11,257 bases of DNA from Oscillospiraceae bacterium (GCA_031266955.1 JAISAA010000141.1:1-11257), one strand, 5' to 3'. Positions 4,523-11,033 are shown, counted from the first letter of the stretch. Made by a program: numbers and translations. Notes: generated by a model from the letters alone, not told the origin.

Positions 4523-6108
4523 AAATTCAAACATTGACCGTAAACCCTTTCACACTCGCCGATTTCTACAAATACAGCCATATCCTGATGTATCCGCCGA
4601 AAACCGAGCAGGTGTTCTCTACGTGGACGCCGAGGGATATGTCGTTGAATCCGGCGAAGCCGTATTCACCAGTATTATCAATACGGGCCGACGGCCCGGA
4701 GTCGCCCGAGAGGGCGACAGGGTTTGCCGGTAACGCCGACGACGGCGTTGTAGTGTTCGGCGTACAGGCGGCGCTGCTGAAGCTGCGCGAGATATGGGAA
4801 CACGGATTTTTCGACCGCTCATACATTAGCGTTTTTGCGGAATTCGAGCATATCTACAAAACATCTCTCGGCGCCGACGTCCCGCCCGAATGGAAAGACG
4901 CTATATACAGCTTGCACGTCTTGGGACATCTCCCGATAGAGGTGCGGGCGTTGCCGGAAGGTACGCTTTGTCCTTGTAAAGTTCCCTACCTGACGATCAC
5001 GAATACCGACCCCCGCTTCGGCTGGCTAACAAATTTCCTTGAAACTATGCTGAGTACGTCGCTATGGCTTCCGGCGTCCAGCGCCACGCAAACCTACTAT
5101 CTCCGCACGCTTGTCAACAAATACGCCATAGAAACCGGGCTGTCCGAGGACGATATGAATTTCACCTTGCACGACTTCTCTATGCGGGGGATGGCGAATA
5201 TCGAGGCCGGGATGGCGAGCGGTGCGGCGCATCTTCTCAGCTCGTGGGGCACTGACACGATCTCCGCGTTCAACTACATCAAAGCGTACTACGGCGGCGA
5301 GCTCGGCGAGGACTATCAGGCGTTCAGCGTACCCGCCAGTGAGCACTCGGTAATGAGCTCTTGGGGGCCGGACAACGAGCGGGAGCTGTTTGAGTGGCTG
5401 CTGACTGAAAGATTCCCTTCCGGCATACTGTCGGTCGTGTCCGATACCTGGGACTTGTGGAAGGTCATCGGTGAGTATCTGCCGGGCCTCAGAGATACCG
5501 TTATGAAGCGCGACGGCAAGCTCGTTATCCGTCCCGATTCAGGCGACCCCGTGCTCATACTTTGCGGCGATCCTGACGGTGAAACGGAAATTGAGAAAAA
5601 GGGCGCGGTCGAAGCTCTGTGGGATATATTCGGCGGAGTGATAAACCAAGAGGGTTACAAGACGCTTGACCCGCATATCGGCCTGATATACGGCGACGCC
5701 ATAAACTATACCCGCGCCGACGAGATACTGAAAAGGCTGAAAGCGAAAGGTTTCGCGGCAAACAACGTGGTGTTCGGCATAGGGAGCTATACATACCAGT
5801 ACCAGACGCGGGACACGTTCGGCTTCGCTTTGAAGTCCACCGCCGCCGTCGTTGACGGTACGTACAGGGAGATATTCAAAGACCCGGCCACCGACAGGGA
5901 CAGCGTGAAAAAATCGCAGCGTGGGTTTGTGGGCGTGAGCGACAAATTAGCGTTGATCGATAAAATGAACCCCGAAAAGTACAGGTCGTTTAACGAACGC
6001 GGTTTGAACGCGTTGGACGTCGTGTACCGTGACGGGAAACTTCTGCGGGTTGAAAGGTACTCGGATATACGTGATAGGCTGTGGAGTCAATATGTGGAGG
6101 GCGAGTGA
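4519..6108 (+). CDS. NAMPT-like transferase, candidate nicotinamide ADP-ribose transferase (Namat, NARP1)
   Basis: A 529-residue protein of the nicotinamide phosphoribosyltransferase family, near the family's usual length (about 490). Recognisable blocks: DFYKYSHILMYPP (15-27), TLHDFSMRGM (216-225, with the Arg matching human NAMPT R196), SSWGTDTISA (241-250, with the Asp that selects nicotinamide), SVPASEHSVMSSWG (270-283, catalytic-type His276), VSDTWDLW (307-314), VIRPDSGDP (336-344), IYGDAINY (390-397) and VVFGIGSYTYQ (417-427). In NARP1, Namat joins ADP-ribose pyrophosphate to nicotinamide to give NAD+ in one step; a plain NAMPT would make NMN from PRPP. The 4-base overlap with the adps-like gene favours the NARP1 reading, and no NMN adenylyltransferase gene, which NARP2 needs, is seen nearby. 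Family membership is near certain; substrate choice is inferred. The next gene begins within its stop codon (TGATG). Confidence 0.85.
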   Translation: MKIQTLTVNPFTLADFYKYSHILMYPPKTEQVFSTWTPRDMSLNPAKPYSPVLSIRADGPESPERATGFAGNADDGVVVFGVQAALLKLREIWEHGFFDRSYISVFAEFEHIYKTSLGADVPPEWKDAIYSLHVLGHLPIEVRALPEGTLCPCKVPYLTITNTDPRFGWLTNFLETMLSTSLWLPASSATQTYYLRTLVNKYAIETGLSEDDMNFTLHDFSMRGMANIEAGMASGAAHLLSSWGTDTISAFNYIKAYYGGELGEDYQAFSVPASEHSVMSSWGPDNERELFEWLLTERFPSGILSVVSDTWDLWKVIGEYLPGLRDTVMKRDGKLVIRPDSGDPVLILCGDPDGETEIEKKGAVEALWDIFGGVINQEGYKTLDPHIGLIYGDAINYTRADEILKRLKAKGFAANNVVFGIGSYTYQYQTRDTFGFALKSTAAVVDGTYREIFKDPATDRDSVKKSQRGFVGVSDKLALIDKMNPEKYRSFNERGLNALDVVYRDGKLLRVERYSDIRDRLWSQYVEGE

Positions 6109-6302
6109 TGTCCGTAGTGCCGCCAATGCCGAGTAAGCCGCCGGACGGCGAGAAGCAGCCCAAGCTGCCCGTCTCAACGCTTCTGACTTTTCATCCTTGG
6201 CTATCGGCGGGCGAAGTCGCCCAGTTGGTTATATATAGCTTTTGGGGTTGGATGTGCCTATGGGTGCTCATTATCAACGCGATTCTAATGGCGCTCAATT
6301 AA
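6108..6302 (+). CDS. 64-residue membrane protein coupled to the NAMPT-like gene
   Basis: It starts at ATG 6108, overlapping the TGA of the previous gene (TGATG), with GGAGGGCG upstream, so it is translationally coupled. Residues 1-33 are soluble and Pro-rich (MSVVPPMPSKPPDGEKQPKL at 1-20); about 39-61 is one hydrophobic, Trp-rich segment (AQLVIYSFWGWMCLWVLIIN) near the C-terminus, typical of a single-pass or tail-anchored protein. I do not recognise a family. The tight coupling to adps-namat and the next gene (Tad2-like) suggest it belongs to the anti-defence operon. Possibilities include a membrane anchor, a small transporter accessory or a membrane-acting inhibitor, all unproven. Confidence 0.65.
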   Translation: MSVVPPMPSKPPDGEKQPKLPVSTLLTFHPWLSAGEVAQLVIYSFWGWMCLWVLIINAILMALN

Positions 6303-6323
6303 ATTAAAAGGAGCTTTTTCAAA

Positions 6324-6725
6324 ATGAACATACAAGAAGCGACGAAATCAGCGATGGAGCGCGGGCGCGGAATGCGGCGGGAATCGTCGCCGTTCATATA
6401 CACGACTATGATCCCGACGAACTCGCCCGAATGTGTACTTACTATAACTCGCGCCGAGGGCGACAATGAAAGGCTCTCGCCGAGGTGGAACCCCACGGCT
6501 GATGATTTGCTTGCGGACGACTGGGCTGTGTGCGAACGCGAAGTGTGGCCATACGGCCGCCCGAAAAAAGGCCGCGTTGAAATCAGCTCGGTTTACGAGG
6601 GAAACCGAGATATTCCCTATGCCGCGCGCGAGCGCGGCACGGATATTATCAGTGAGCGCGGGGAACCGCGCTCAACGAAACGCAAGTATCTTTTTCGCTT
6701 CCCGGGCGCCATTGGCTCCGATTAG
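6324..6725 (+). CDS. Tad2-family (DUF2829) Thoeris anti-defence protein with C-terminal extension
   Basis: A 133-residue protein whose first 70 residues match the DUF2829/Tad2 pattern: MNIQEATKSAMERGRGMRRE (1-20), an IPTNSPECVLTI strand (30-41) and the hallmark RWNPTADDLLADDWAV (54-69). Tad2 proteins bind and sequester the cyclic ADP-ribose-type signal made by ThsB TIR proteins, disabling Thoeris. The start has AAGGAG 10-11 bases upstream. Most family members end soon after the DDW block; here about 60 more residues follow, basic and low in hydrophobics, over DNA with two strong hairpins (6621-6638 and 6653-6674), so the tail may be a read-through addition. The aromatic residue usual after the RR of the first helix is absent (RRES), so ligand binding is not assured. 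Placement 21 bases after the NAMPT operon fits an anti-defence cluster. Confidence 0.75.
   Translation: MNIQEATKSAMERGRGMRRESSPFIYTTMIPTNSPECVLTITRAEGDNERLSPRWNPTADDLLADDWAVCEREVWPYGRPKKGRVEISSVYEGNRDIPYAARERGTDIISERGEPRSTKRKYLFRFPGAIGSD
6621..6674. repeat. Two strong hairpins inside the Tad2 C-terminal extension
   Basis: Hairpin A: GCCGCGC (6621-6627), loop GCGA, GCGCGGC (6632-6638). Hairpin B: TGAGCGCGG (6653-6661), tetraloop GGAA, CCGCGCTCA (6666-6674), nine perfect pairs with a GNRA-type loop. The same 7-bp stem as hairpin A recurs at 9672-9688. No T run follows, so these are not typical terminators. Confidence 0.6.
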
Positions 6726-6833
6726 AAAAATCGCCTATGTGGCAGGAGCTTTTAATTGAGCTCGGACGGGCTCAAAAAGATACATAGCGCAAGCGCGCCA
6801 AGAGCGGCGCATAAGCTTAACCGAGGTGATTTT
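6726..6833 (+). other. 108-bp gap between the tad2-like gene and the next gene
   Basis: This holds no convincing gene. It contains two modest inverted repeats, TTGAGC/GCTCAA around 6757-6776 and GCGCC/GGCGC around 6795-6809, and ends with the GAGGTGAT ribosome binding site of the next gene. No clear promoter or terminator is seen. Confidence 0.4.
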
Positions 6834-7061
6834 ATGCAAAATCCAGAGCCCATTATTACGCGCACGATAGGCCGCGCGGAGTATGACGACGGCCACGGCG
6901 GAACGGTGCTCGCCGACGAGTGCTTGCTGCTCGACTACGGCGCGGGCGGCGTGACGCGCGTTTTCAGCACTTACCCGGATATTACGCCGGAAGAGAACGC
7001 GCGGCGGGTGGAGCAGCTCCGCGCCGTGGCGCTCTCGGTCTGGCGGCGGGGGCTTAATTAA
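6834..7061 (+). CDS. Hypothetical 75-residue protein
   Basis: It begins at ATG 6834 with GAGGTGAT 4-11 bases upstream; the earlier in-frame ATG at 6756 has no ribosome binding site and adds 26 residues of non-conserved look. The product has an N-terminal ITRTIGRAEYDDG stretch (residues 8-20), LLLDYGAGGVTRVFSTY (32-48), then a helical PDITPEENARRVEQL (49-63). The order of an ITRTIG-x-x-x-Y strand, an F strand and an acidic-to-basic helix loosely recalls the small TnpW-like proteins of Clostridia mobile elements, but I would not assign it on that. It sits in a tight plus-strand series, 20 bases before the next gene. Confidence 0.6.
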   Translation: MQNPEPIITRTIGRAEYDDGHGGTVLADECLLLDYGAGGVTRVFSTYPDITPEENARRVEQLRAVALSVWRRGLN

Positions 7062-7081
7062 AAAATACAGGAGGCAAAAGT

Positions 7082-7462
7082 ATGAACAGCGAAGCAACGA
7101 AAGACAGCGGCGTGAAGATCATCGCGTCAGGCAAATTCGCCGGCGACGGCATCTTCTACAGCGGGCGCGAAATAGAAGTAACGACCGTATTACTGAACGC
7201 AGACCTATCGAAAGCGTACCTGAACACGGAGCCGCATCACATCCGATATGGCTATGACACCGAAAACGAATACCGTCATTATGCGTCGAATCGCGCGGAG
7301 CTGCGCGCGGCGATTGAAGCGGAGATACATGAGGCGCTGGAGATTTTCGCGGATTACGAATACGAATCCGTAATTATCAAGCACGTCGTCGGCAACGTCT
7401 TCGCGGTCGCGCACGTAAAAGCGCCGCCGGCGGAAGATGCGGAAGAGGACGGCGGGCAATGA
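7082..7462 (+). CDS. Hypothetical 126-residue protein
   Basis: The ATG at 7082 is preceded by a full AGGAGG. The product has an N-terminal beta-rich half (VKIIASGKFAGDGIFYSG at 11-28, REIEVTTVLLNADLSKAYLN at 29-48), a charged middle (YGYDTENEYRHYASNRAEL, 56-74), a helix (RAAIEAEIHEALEIFADYEY, 75-94) and a strand (ESVIIKHVVGNVFAVAHVK, 95-113) before an acidic tail. No family is recognised and there is no signal peptide or membrane segment. Its stop overlaps the next start as ATGA, so the two are co-translated, suggesting a functional pair with the Zn-ribbon protein. Confidence 0.65.
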   Translation: MNSEATKDSGVKIIASGKFAGDGIFYSGREIEVTTVLLNADLSKAYLNTEPHHIRYGYDTENEYRHYASNRAELRAAIEAEIHEALEIFADYEYESVIIKHVVGNVFAVAHVKAPPAEDAEEDGGQ

Positions 7463-7767
7463 GCATCGAACGGGACGGACGGCGGTTTGTGCTGATCTGC
7501 GACGAGTGCGGGGAGCAGCACGTGGAGCTTGATTTTAATTTGGCCGTCGAGTACAAGCGCGAGCGAAAGAATGGGTGGCGGGCCGTGAAGGACAAGGCCA
7601 CGGGCGTTTGGGCGGATTTATGCCCGGATTGCGCCGCGGGGGCCGCGGCGCAGATTGCAATCACTGCGCGCGGCGAAACCGCGTGCGCTGCGGCGGGGGC
7701 CGCGGGGGTGTTCCACGTCACGGGCGGGGATGGCGTAGGGGCGGATGGCGATCCGCCCGCTATATAA
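7459..7767 (+). CDS. Small Zn-ribbon protein with repeat-encoded tail
   Basis: A 102-residue protein. The folded part is residues 1-60, with two CxxC knuckles: C14-DE-C17 (LICDECGEQ) and C55-PD-C58 (DLCPDCA), a treble-clef or zinc-ribbon pair as found in many small phage proteins that bind nucleic acid or partner proteins. Residues 60-92 are Ala/Gly-rich. Residues 93-100 (VGADGDPP) are translated directly from the first arm of the hairpin repeat at 7735-7759, and the stop lies in the loop just after it, so the present C-terminus seems to have been set by insertion of the repeat. It is coupled to the gene before it by ATGA. The role is unknown. Confidence 0.65.
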   Translation: MSIERDGRRFVLICDECGEQHVELDFNLAVEYKRERKNGWRAVKDKATGVWADLCPDCAAGAAAQIAITARGETACAAAGAAGVFHVTGGDGVGADGDPPAI

Positions 7768-7808
7768 GGCGTAAGGTACATAACGGGCGGATCGCCATCC
7801 GCCCCTAC
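7735..7808. repeat. Paired 25-bp inverted repeat (REP/MITE-like hairpin)
   Basis: Arm 1 at 7735-7759 and arm 2 at 7784-7808 are perfect 25-bp reverse complements separated by a 24-base loop. Each arm is itself a small palindrome, GGGCGGAT-GGCG-ATCCGCCC, with a GTAGG/CCTAC outer end. A third copy with one mismatch lies at 9731-9755. Arm 2 ends 23 bases before the parB ATG and close to its ribosome binding site. Confidence 0.85.
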
Positions 7809-7831
7809 ATATATATAAAGGAGTTTTCAAA

Positions 7832-9160
7832 ATGAACAACATCGTATCAATAAACCCGGACCTCATACTCCCGCACCCGCGCAACCCGCGGCACAGTCTC
7901 GGCGACCTCGATGAGCTCACGGCGTCGATAAAGGCAAACGGCGTAATGCAAAACTTGACCGTCATACACGCCCAGGGCGACGGAGACGAAACGCGCTACA
8001 TCGTCGTCATCGGCCACCGCCGTTTGGCCGCCGCGAAGCTCGCGGGGCTTACCGAGGTACCCTGCGCCGTCGTGGAGATGGACGAGCGCACGCAGCTCGC
8101 GACCATGCTCGCGGAGAATATGCAGCGGGCGGATCTGACTTTGCCCGAAGAGGTCGAGGGCATCCAGATGATGCTTGACCTCGGCGAGACCGTCGCGAGC
8201 GTCGCGGATATCACCGGGCTCTCGGAGACGACCGTGCGGCGGCGCGCGAAGCTGGCGGAGTATGACAAGGGCGCGCTCGCTGAGGCCGTGCAGCGCGGGG
8301 CGACGATCGCGGACTATGTTGAGCTGGAAAAAGTAAAGTCGGCAAAAGAACGCAGCGCGCTTTTTGAAAAAATAGGCACGCGCGATTTTAACTGGGCGGT
8401 CAAAAGCGCGATCAGCTTGCAAGAATCCGTCGAGCGCCGCCCGGCGCTTAAAAAGGCGTTCGCCGCAATTAAGGCGAAAGAAATCAAGCTTTCAGGACAG
8501 TATTCCAGTAAATATTTGCGGATCAAAGATTTTCAGCGTAATGTTATTCCTGACGATTGGAGCTGGCCGACCGATTTTGATAAGAAGAAATATTACTGTG
8601 TCGTGGACGACCGCTGTTCAGTGCTCCTGACAGGCCGTTCAGATTCAAAGGAGTCCGCAGGACCCAAAGAGAAGCAAGCGCAAAAAGCCCTGAAAGAGCG
8701 CATCGCCGCGCTGGAACAGATCACCGGGCAGGCAAAAGAGCTCCGGGAGGCGTGGGTAAAAGACTACACGCCGAAAAAGGCCGACGCGCCGAAGATATTG
8801 CGTATGCTGTGCCTTGCGGCGGCGTGCCACGATTTCGCGTCCTCTGTCGATGTTTCCGGTTTGCTGGGTATCGAGGACCCGTCGCCGAGGTATTATCTCG
8901 GCCTCGACGGCGCCGAAACCGCGGCCGCCAAAGCCGGCTGGGACAAGCTCGCGCTTGCTCTCGCGTTAGCCGCGCTCAAAACCGATTACCGCGCGTCCTT
9001 TTACAATAGGTCTACCGGCGCGTATTACGGAGAGGACTCTTTTATGCCCGTGATTTACGCCAATCTCGCGGCGCTGGGCTACCCGGTATCGTCGGAGGAA
9101 AAGGCGCTTTGCGACGGGACGCACGAGCTATACATGCCGGCGGCGGAAGCTGCGAAATGA
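7832..9160 (+). CDS. ParB/Spo0J-family (ParB N-terminal domain) protein
   Basis: A 442-residue protein with the ParB N-terminal CTP-binding fold: NPDLILPHPRNPRHSLGDLD (8-27, the usual NPR motif), SIKANGVMQNLTVI (32-45), GHRRLAAAKLAGL (61-73, the GxRRxxA box) and ENMQRADLTLPEEVEGIQ (95-112, the ENxxR box), followed by an HTH (ETVASVADITGLSETTVRRR, 119-138). ParB proteins bind DNA sites and clamp with CTP; phage and element versions serve in partition or regulation. The long C-terminal half (about 200-442) is not recognised and has a helical KEKQAQKALKERIAALEQI stretch (274-292). There is no ParA gene beside it and no obvious parS-like site, so classic segregation is not shown; ParB-like genes near DNA methylases are common in mobile elements. 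ATG 7832 has AAGGAG upstream. Confidence 0.85.
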   Translation: MNNIVSINPDLILPHPRNPRHSLGDLDELTASIKANGVMQNLTVIHAQGDGDETRYIVVIGHRRLAAAKLAGLTEVPCAVVEMDERTQLATMLAENMQRADLTLPEEVEGIQMMLDLGETVASVADITGLSETTVRRRAKLAEYDKGALAEAVQRGATIADYVELEKVKSAKERSALFEKIGTRDFNWAVKSAISLQESVERRPALKKAFAAIKAKEIKLSGQYSSKYLRIKDFQRNVIPDDWSWPTDFDKKKYYCVVDDRCSVLLTGRSDSKESAGPKEKQAQKALKERIAALEQITGQAKELREAWVKDYTPKKADAPKILRMLCLAAACHDFASSVDVSGLLGIEDPSPRYYLGLDGAETAAAKAGWDKLALALALAALKTDYRASFYNRSTGAYYGEDSFMPVIYANLAALGYPVSSEEKALCDGTHELYMPAAEAAK

Positions 9161-9396
9161 GGCGTTTGACTGAAAACGGGCGCGCGCTCGCGGGCCTCGC
9201 GATGATCCTCGCGGCGCTCATCTTCCTCGGCATATATTTTGACCGCGATTCGCGGGCGCGGATGGACGCGCTCACCGCGCGTATCGAGGCTGAGGCCGCG
9301 GCGGAGGCGGAGCGACGGGCGGCGCTTGATGCGCTGCTGGCGGAGGTGCGGGCGAGGCCGCGGGAGACGTTACCGAGGGCGCGCGATGATTCTTGA
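9157..9396 (+). CDS. Small membrane-anchored coiled-coil protein
   Basis: A 79-residue protein starting at ATG 9157, overlapping the ParB stop as ATGA; a longer in-frame start at 9109 would lie inside parB and is less likely. Residues 10-28 form one transmembrane segment (ALAGLAMILAALIFLGIYF), followed by a charged Ala-rich helix (DALTARIEAEAAAEAERRAA and on to about 66) that would form a coiled coil on one side of the membrane. The shape resembles small spanin- or holin-like or anchoring proteins, but nothing specific is recognised. It is coupled to parB and overlaps the next gene by 11 bases. Confidence 0.6.
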   Translation: MRRLTENGRALAGLAMILAALIFLGIYFDRDSRARMDALTARIEAEAAAEAERRAALDALLAEVRARPRETLPRARDDS

Positions 9397-9664
9397 TTAT
9401 ACGGATGAGCAGAAGCGGGATCTGTGGCGGTCTTGGCGGAGCTGCACGCTGGCGGAGCTGGGCGCTCTGGAGCTGAGTGTGAAGCGGTGCGTTTTTAACG
9501 GGGCGTTTACGCCCAGGACGGCGAAGTTTTTGAAAGAGCTTTTGGCGGAGTGCCGGGAGAGGCAGGTTGGAGCGCCGCAGACGGCGGAGGAGATCAGGGC
9601 GCACGGGGCGGCGGTCGCGGCGGAGCTGCGGGCGGAGAGCGACCGGCGAAGCTGGTCGCTATAG
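9386..9664 (+). CDS. Hypothetical 92-residue helical protein
   Basis: The start ATG at 9386 (MILDYTDEQKRDLWRSW) has GAGGG 5-6 bases upstream and overlaps the end of the previous gene by 11 bases; the longer in-frame ORF from 9239 begins with Arg-rich sequence that is only the out-of-frame reading of the membrane protein gene. The product is helical and charged throughout: ELGALELSVKRCVFNGAFTP (residues 24-43), TAKFLKELLAECRERQ (45-60), and a C-terminal AEEIRAHGAAVAAELRAESD. No domain is recognised. A GC-rich hairpin (9672-9688) follows the stop. Confidence 0.55.
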   Translation: MILDYTDEQKRDLWRSWRSCTLAELGALELSVKRCVFNGAFTPRTAKFLKELLAECRERQVGAPQTAEEIRAHGAAVAAELRAESDRRSWSL

Positions 9665-9671
9665 CAATCAC

Positions 9672-9688
9672 GCCGCGCATAGCGCGGC
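9672..9688. repeat. GC-rich hairpin after the 92-residue protein gene
   Basis: GCCGCGC (9672-9678), loop ATA, GCGCGGC (9682-9688): a seven-pair stem identical to hairpin A in the Tad2 extension but with a different loop. No T tract follows, so I do not call it a terminator. Confidence 0.5.
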
Positions 9689-9730
9689 AAGGCGCGGAGC
9701 GCACCCGGAATATCGGATGCGTCGAATATG

Positions 9731-9755
9731 CGGGCGGATCACCATCCGCCCCTAC
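9731..9755. repeat. Third copy of the 25-bp hairpin repeat
   Basis: One mismatch (A for G in the centre) to arm 2 at 7784-7808, in the same orientation. It ends 21 bases before the GTG at 9777, and a GGAGG ribosome binding site follows it, the same placement as arm 2 before parB. No partner arm is seen upstream in this gap. Confidence 0.8.
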
Positions 9756-9776
9756 GAAATACGGAGGTTTTTTACA

Positions 9777-10343
9777 GTGAAAATCCAAAAAATAGCGTCA
9801 ATTTGCAAGTCGAACAATACCATCGTCATTTACACCGGGGAGAATGGCGAGCAGTGGATCAGTAATGGATACGCGTGTTACCGGCTTGGCGGGCTGCCGA
9901 AAATCACGGGCGAAGAGGCGCTTGTGATGTTCGATATCAGCGCGGAAAATCGGGGCAAGTGGACCGCGCGCGACCTGCTGCTGCCCACGGAGCTTTACAA
10001 TTTTTACGATGTTGATGACGAGGAGTATGAGATTTTTATGTTACCGTTACGGCTTGTTTTTAACGCGGATATATTATGCTTCTTCGTTGACGGCGACAAG
10101 CTTCACGCGGTCAACAAAGCCCTCTTAGCGCCGTTTATGCCGTACGGCGAGTATTTGCGGTTTTACAAGCGCGCCGCCAGGAACCCCGACTCGGACTTTT
10201 CACTTATCGTCAAAAACGGTCTGCTCGTCGAGGGGCTGATCTTACCGTATGCTTGCTGGGGCAAAGAAAGCTTTGCCAACGCGTTTAACTCGCTGGCCGT
10301 CCGCGGGCTGGAAATGCTCCGGCATATGGGCGCCGAGGAATGA
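9777..10343 (+). CDS. Hypothetical 188-residue protein (GTG start)
   Basis: The start is GTG at 9777 with GGAGG 9 bases upstream; the open frame extends back to 9567, but that part is Arg-rich, lies in the previous gene and in the hairpin repeat, and is not coding. The product opens with a beta-rich stretch (IVIYTGENGEQWISNGYACY) followed by RLGGLPKITGEEALVMFDI, then a central acidic part (YNFYDVDDEEYEIFML), LVFNADILCFFVDGDKLHAV and a C-terminal helix (LVEGLILPYACWGKESFANA). There is no signal peptide, membrane helix or recognised domain. Proteins of this outline are common as hypotheticals in clostridial prophages, but that is an impression, not a match. The stop overlaps the next start as ATGA. 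Confidence 0.6.
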   Translation: MKIQKIASICKSNNTIVIYTGENGEQWISNGYACYRLGGLPKITGEEALVMFDISAENRGKWTARDLLLPTELYNFYDVDDEEYEIFMLPLRLVFNADILCFFVDGDKLHAVNKALLAPFMPYGEYLRFYKRAARNPDSDFSLIVKNGLLVEGLILPYACWGKESFANAFNSLAVRGLEMLRHMGAEE

Positions 10344-10678
10344 AGCTGCGCGTCCTTACGTGCCGGCGCTGCGGCGGGGAGTTTGAGACGTATCAACCGA
10401 ACGTCAAATACTGCGCCGGGTGCCGGGGCGCGGTGCAGCGGGACAGGGTGCGAGCGTACCACGCGGCGCACAAGACGCCGGCGTCGAAGCTGGCCGCGGC
10501 GCCGCTGTGCCGGCGCGCTGATTGCCTGTACTACGGCAAAAGTACGCGCACGTGCGATTACCGTCTCAGGATGGCCGAGGCGAGGGGGTGCGATATCGAC
10601 GGGTGCGTGCGATATTACCCGGAGGCCGGCCGGGAGGGCGGCGAGGGGTTTGGGGATTTGATTTTCATGGATTGTTGA
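10340..10678 (+). CDS. Cys-rich, probable zinc-binding protein
   Basis: A 112-residue protein, ATGA-coupled to the gene before it. The N-terminal zinc ribbon has C8-RR-C11 (LTCRRCGGEF) and C25-AG-C28 (KYCAGC), followed by a basic linker (VQRDRVRAYHAAHKTP). A second cluster, C57, C62, C72, C84 and C89 (RRADCLYYGKSTRTCDYRL, then ARGCDIDGCVRYYP), could bind a second metal. Similar small Cys-rich proteins are common in phages and integrative elements of Clostridia, usually of unknown role. There is no membrane segment. The final GFGDLIFMDC is poorly conserved in appearance. Binding of nucleic acid is a reasonable guess from the basic linker. Confidence 0.65.
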   Translation: MKLRVLTCRRCGGEFETYQPNVKYCAGCRGAVQRDRVRAYHAAHKTPASKLAAAPLCRRADCLYYGKSTRTCDYRLRMAEARGCDIDGCVRYYPEAGREGGEGFGDLIFMDC

Positions 10679-10757
10679 CGGGCGGCAACCCTGAGAACTC
10701 GTGTTACTGGGAAAATACAAGTGAGGAAGGATGTTGCGAGGAATGGAGCGAGAGGCA

Positions 10758-11033
10758 ATGAAAACGGGACTCGAATTATTAGAGAAATTAGATCAAGATA
10801 TGGTCGAATTTGATATTGACCCATTCACGTTAAGTCAACGTCGGTGCGTTCGCATGGCTGCAATGGACATGATGAGTGCCTCATACCGCGAGGGACAAGT
10901 GGCGATGATTCCGCACCTCTGCGCAAATCGGGGCTCGTCATTTTGCCCGCAAACCGAAAAAGGTGTGTCAATTGACGATTATGAGCCTCAAATATGCAAA
11001 GAGTGCCGTTTAGATAGAGGAATTTTGATATGA
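10758..11033 (+). CDS. Small Cys-containing protein coupled to the methyltransferase
   Basis: Taken from ATG 10758 (91 residues: MKTGLELLEKLDQDMVEFDI and on), which has GGAG and AGAGG upstream; the earlier ATGs at 10731 and 10743 lie directly against their purine stretches, too close for a good ribosome binding site. The N-terminal half is helical and acidic; the C-terminal half has a possible zinc site: HLCANRGSSFCP (residues 53-64) and ICKECR (79-84). The stop overlaps the methyltransferase ATG (ATGA at 11030-11033), so the two are translated together, and the protein may assist or regulate the methylase. The DNA is visibly less GC-rich than the genes before it, hinting at a different origin. 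No family is recognised. Confidence 0.6.
   Translation: MKTGLELLEKLDQDMVEFDIDPFTLSQRRCVRMAAMDMMSASYREGQVAMIPHLCANRGSSFCPQTEKGVSIDDYEPQICKECRLDRGILI

Noticed and set aside
6757..6786. Internal promoter in the gap before the 75-residue gene
   Set aside because: TTGAGC with ATACAT at 18 bp is a poor match and overlaps an inverted repeat; not enough to call.
7847..8422. Long minus-strand ORF under parB
   Set aside because: It is a shadow of the GC-rich parB coding frame, with no ribosome binding site or recognisable domain.
9239..9385. Arg-rich N-terminal extension of the 92-residue protein
   Set aside because: It is the out-of-frame reading of the GC-rich membrane/coiled-coil gene; the internal ATG at 9386 has a ribosome binding site.
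9567..9776. Arg-rich N-terminal extension of the 188-residue protein
   Set aside because: The frame runs through the end of the previous gene and the hairpin repeat; GTG 9777 has a clear GGAGG site.
10163..10720. Long minus-strand ORF of 185 residues
   Set aside because: It lies opposite two well-supported plus-strand genes and has Arg/Pro/Ala-rich shadow composition.
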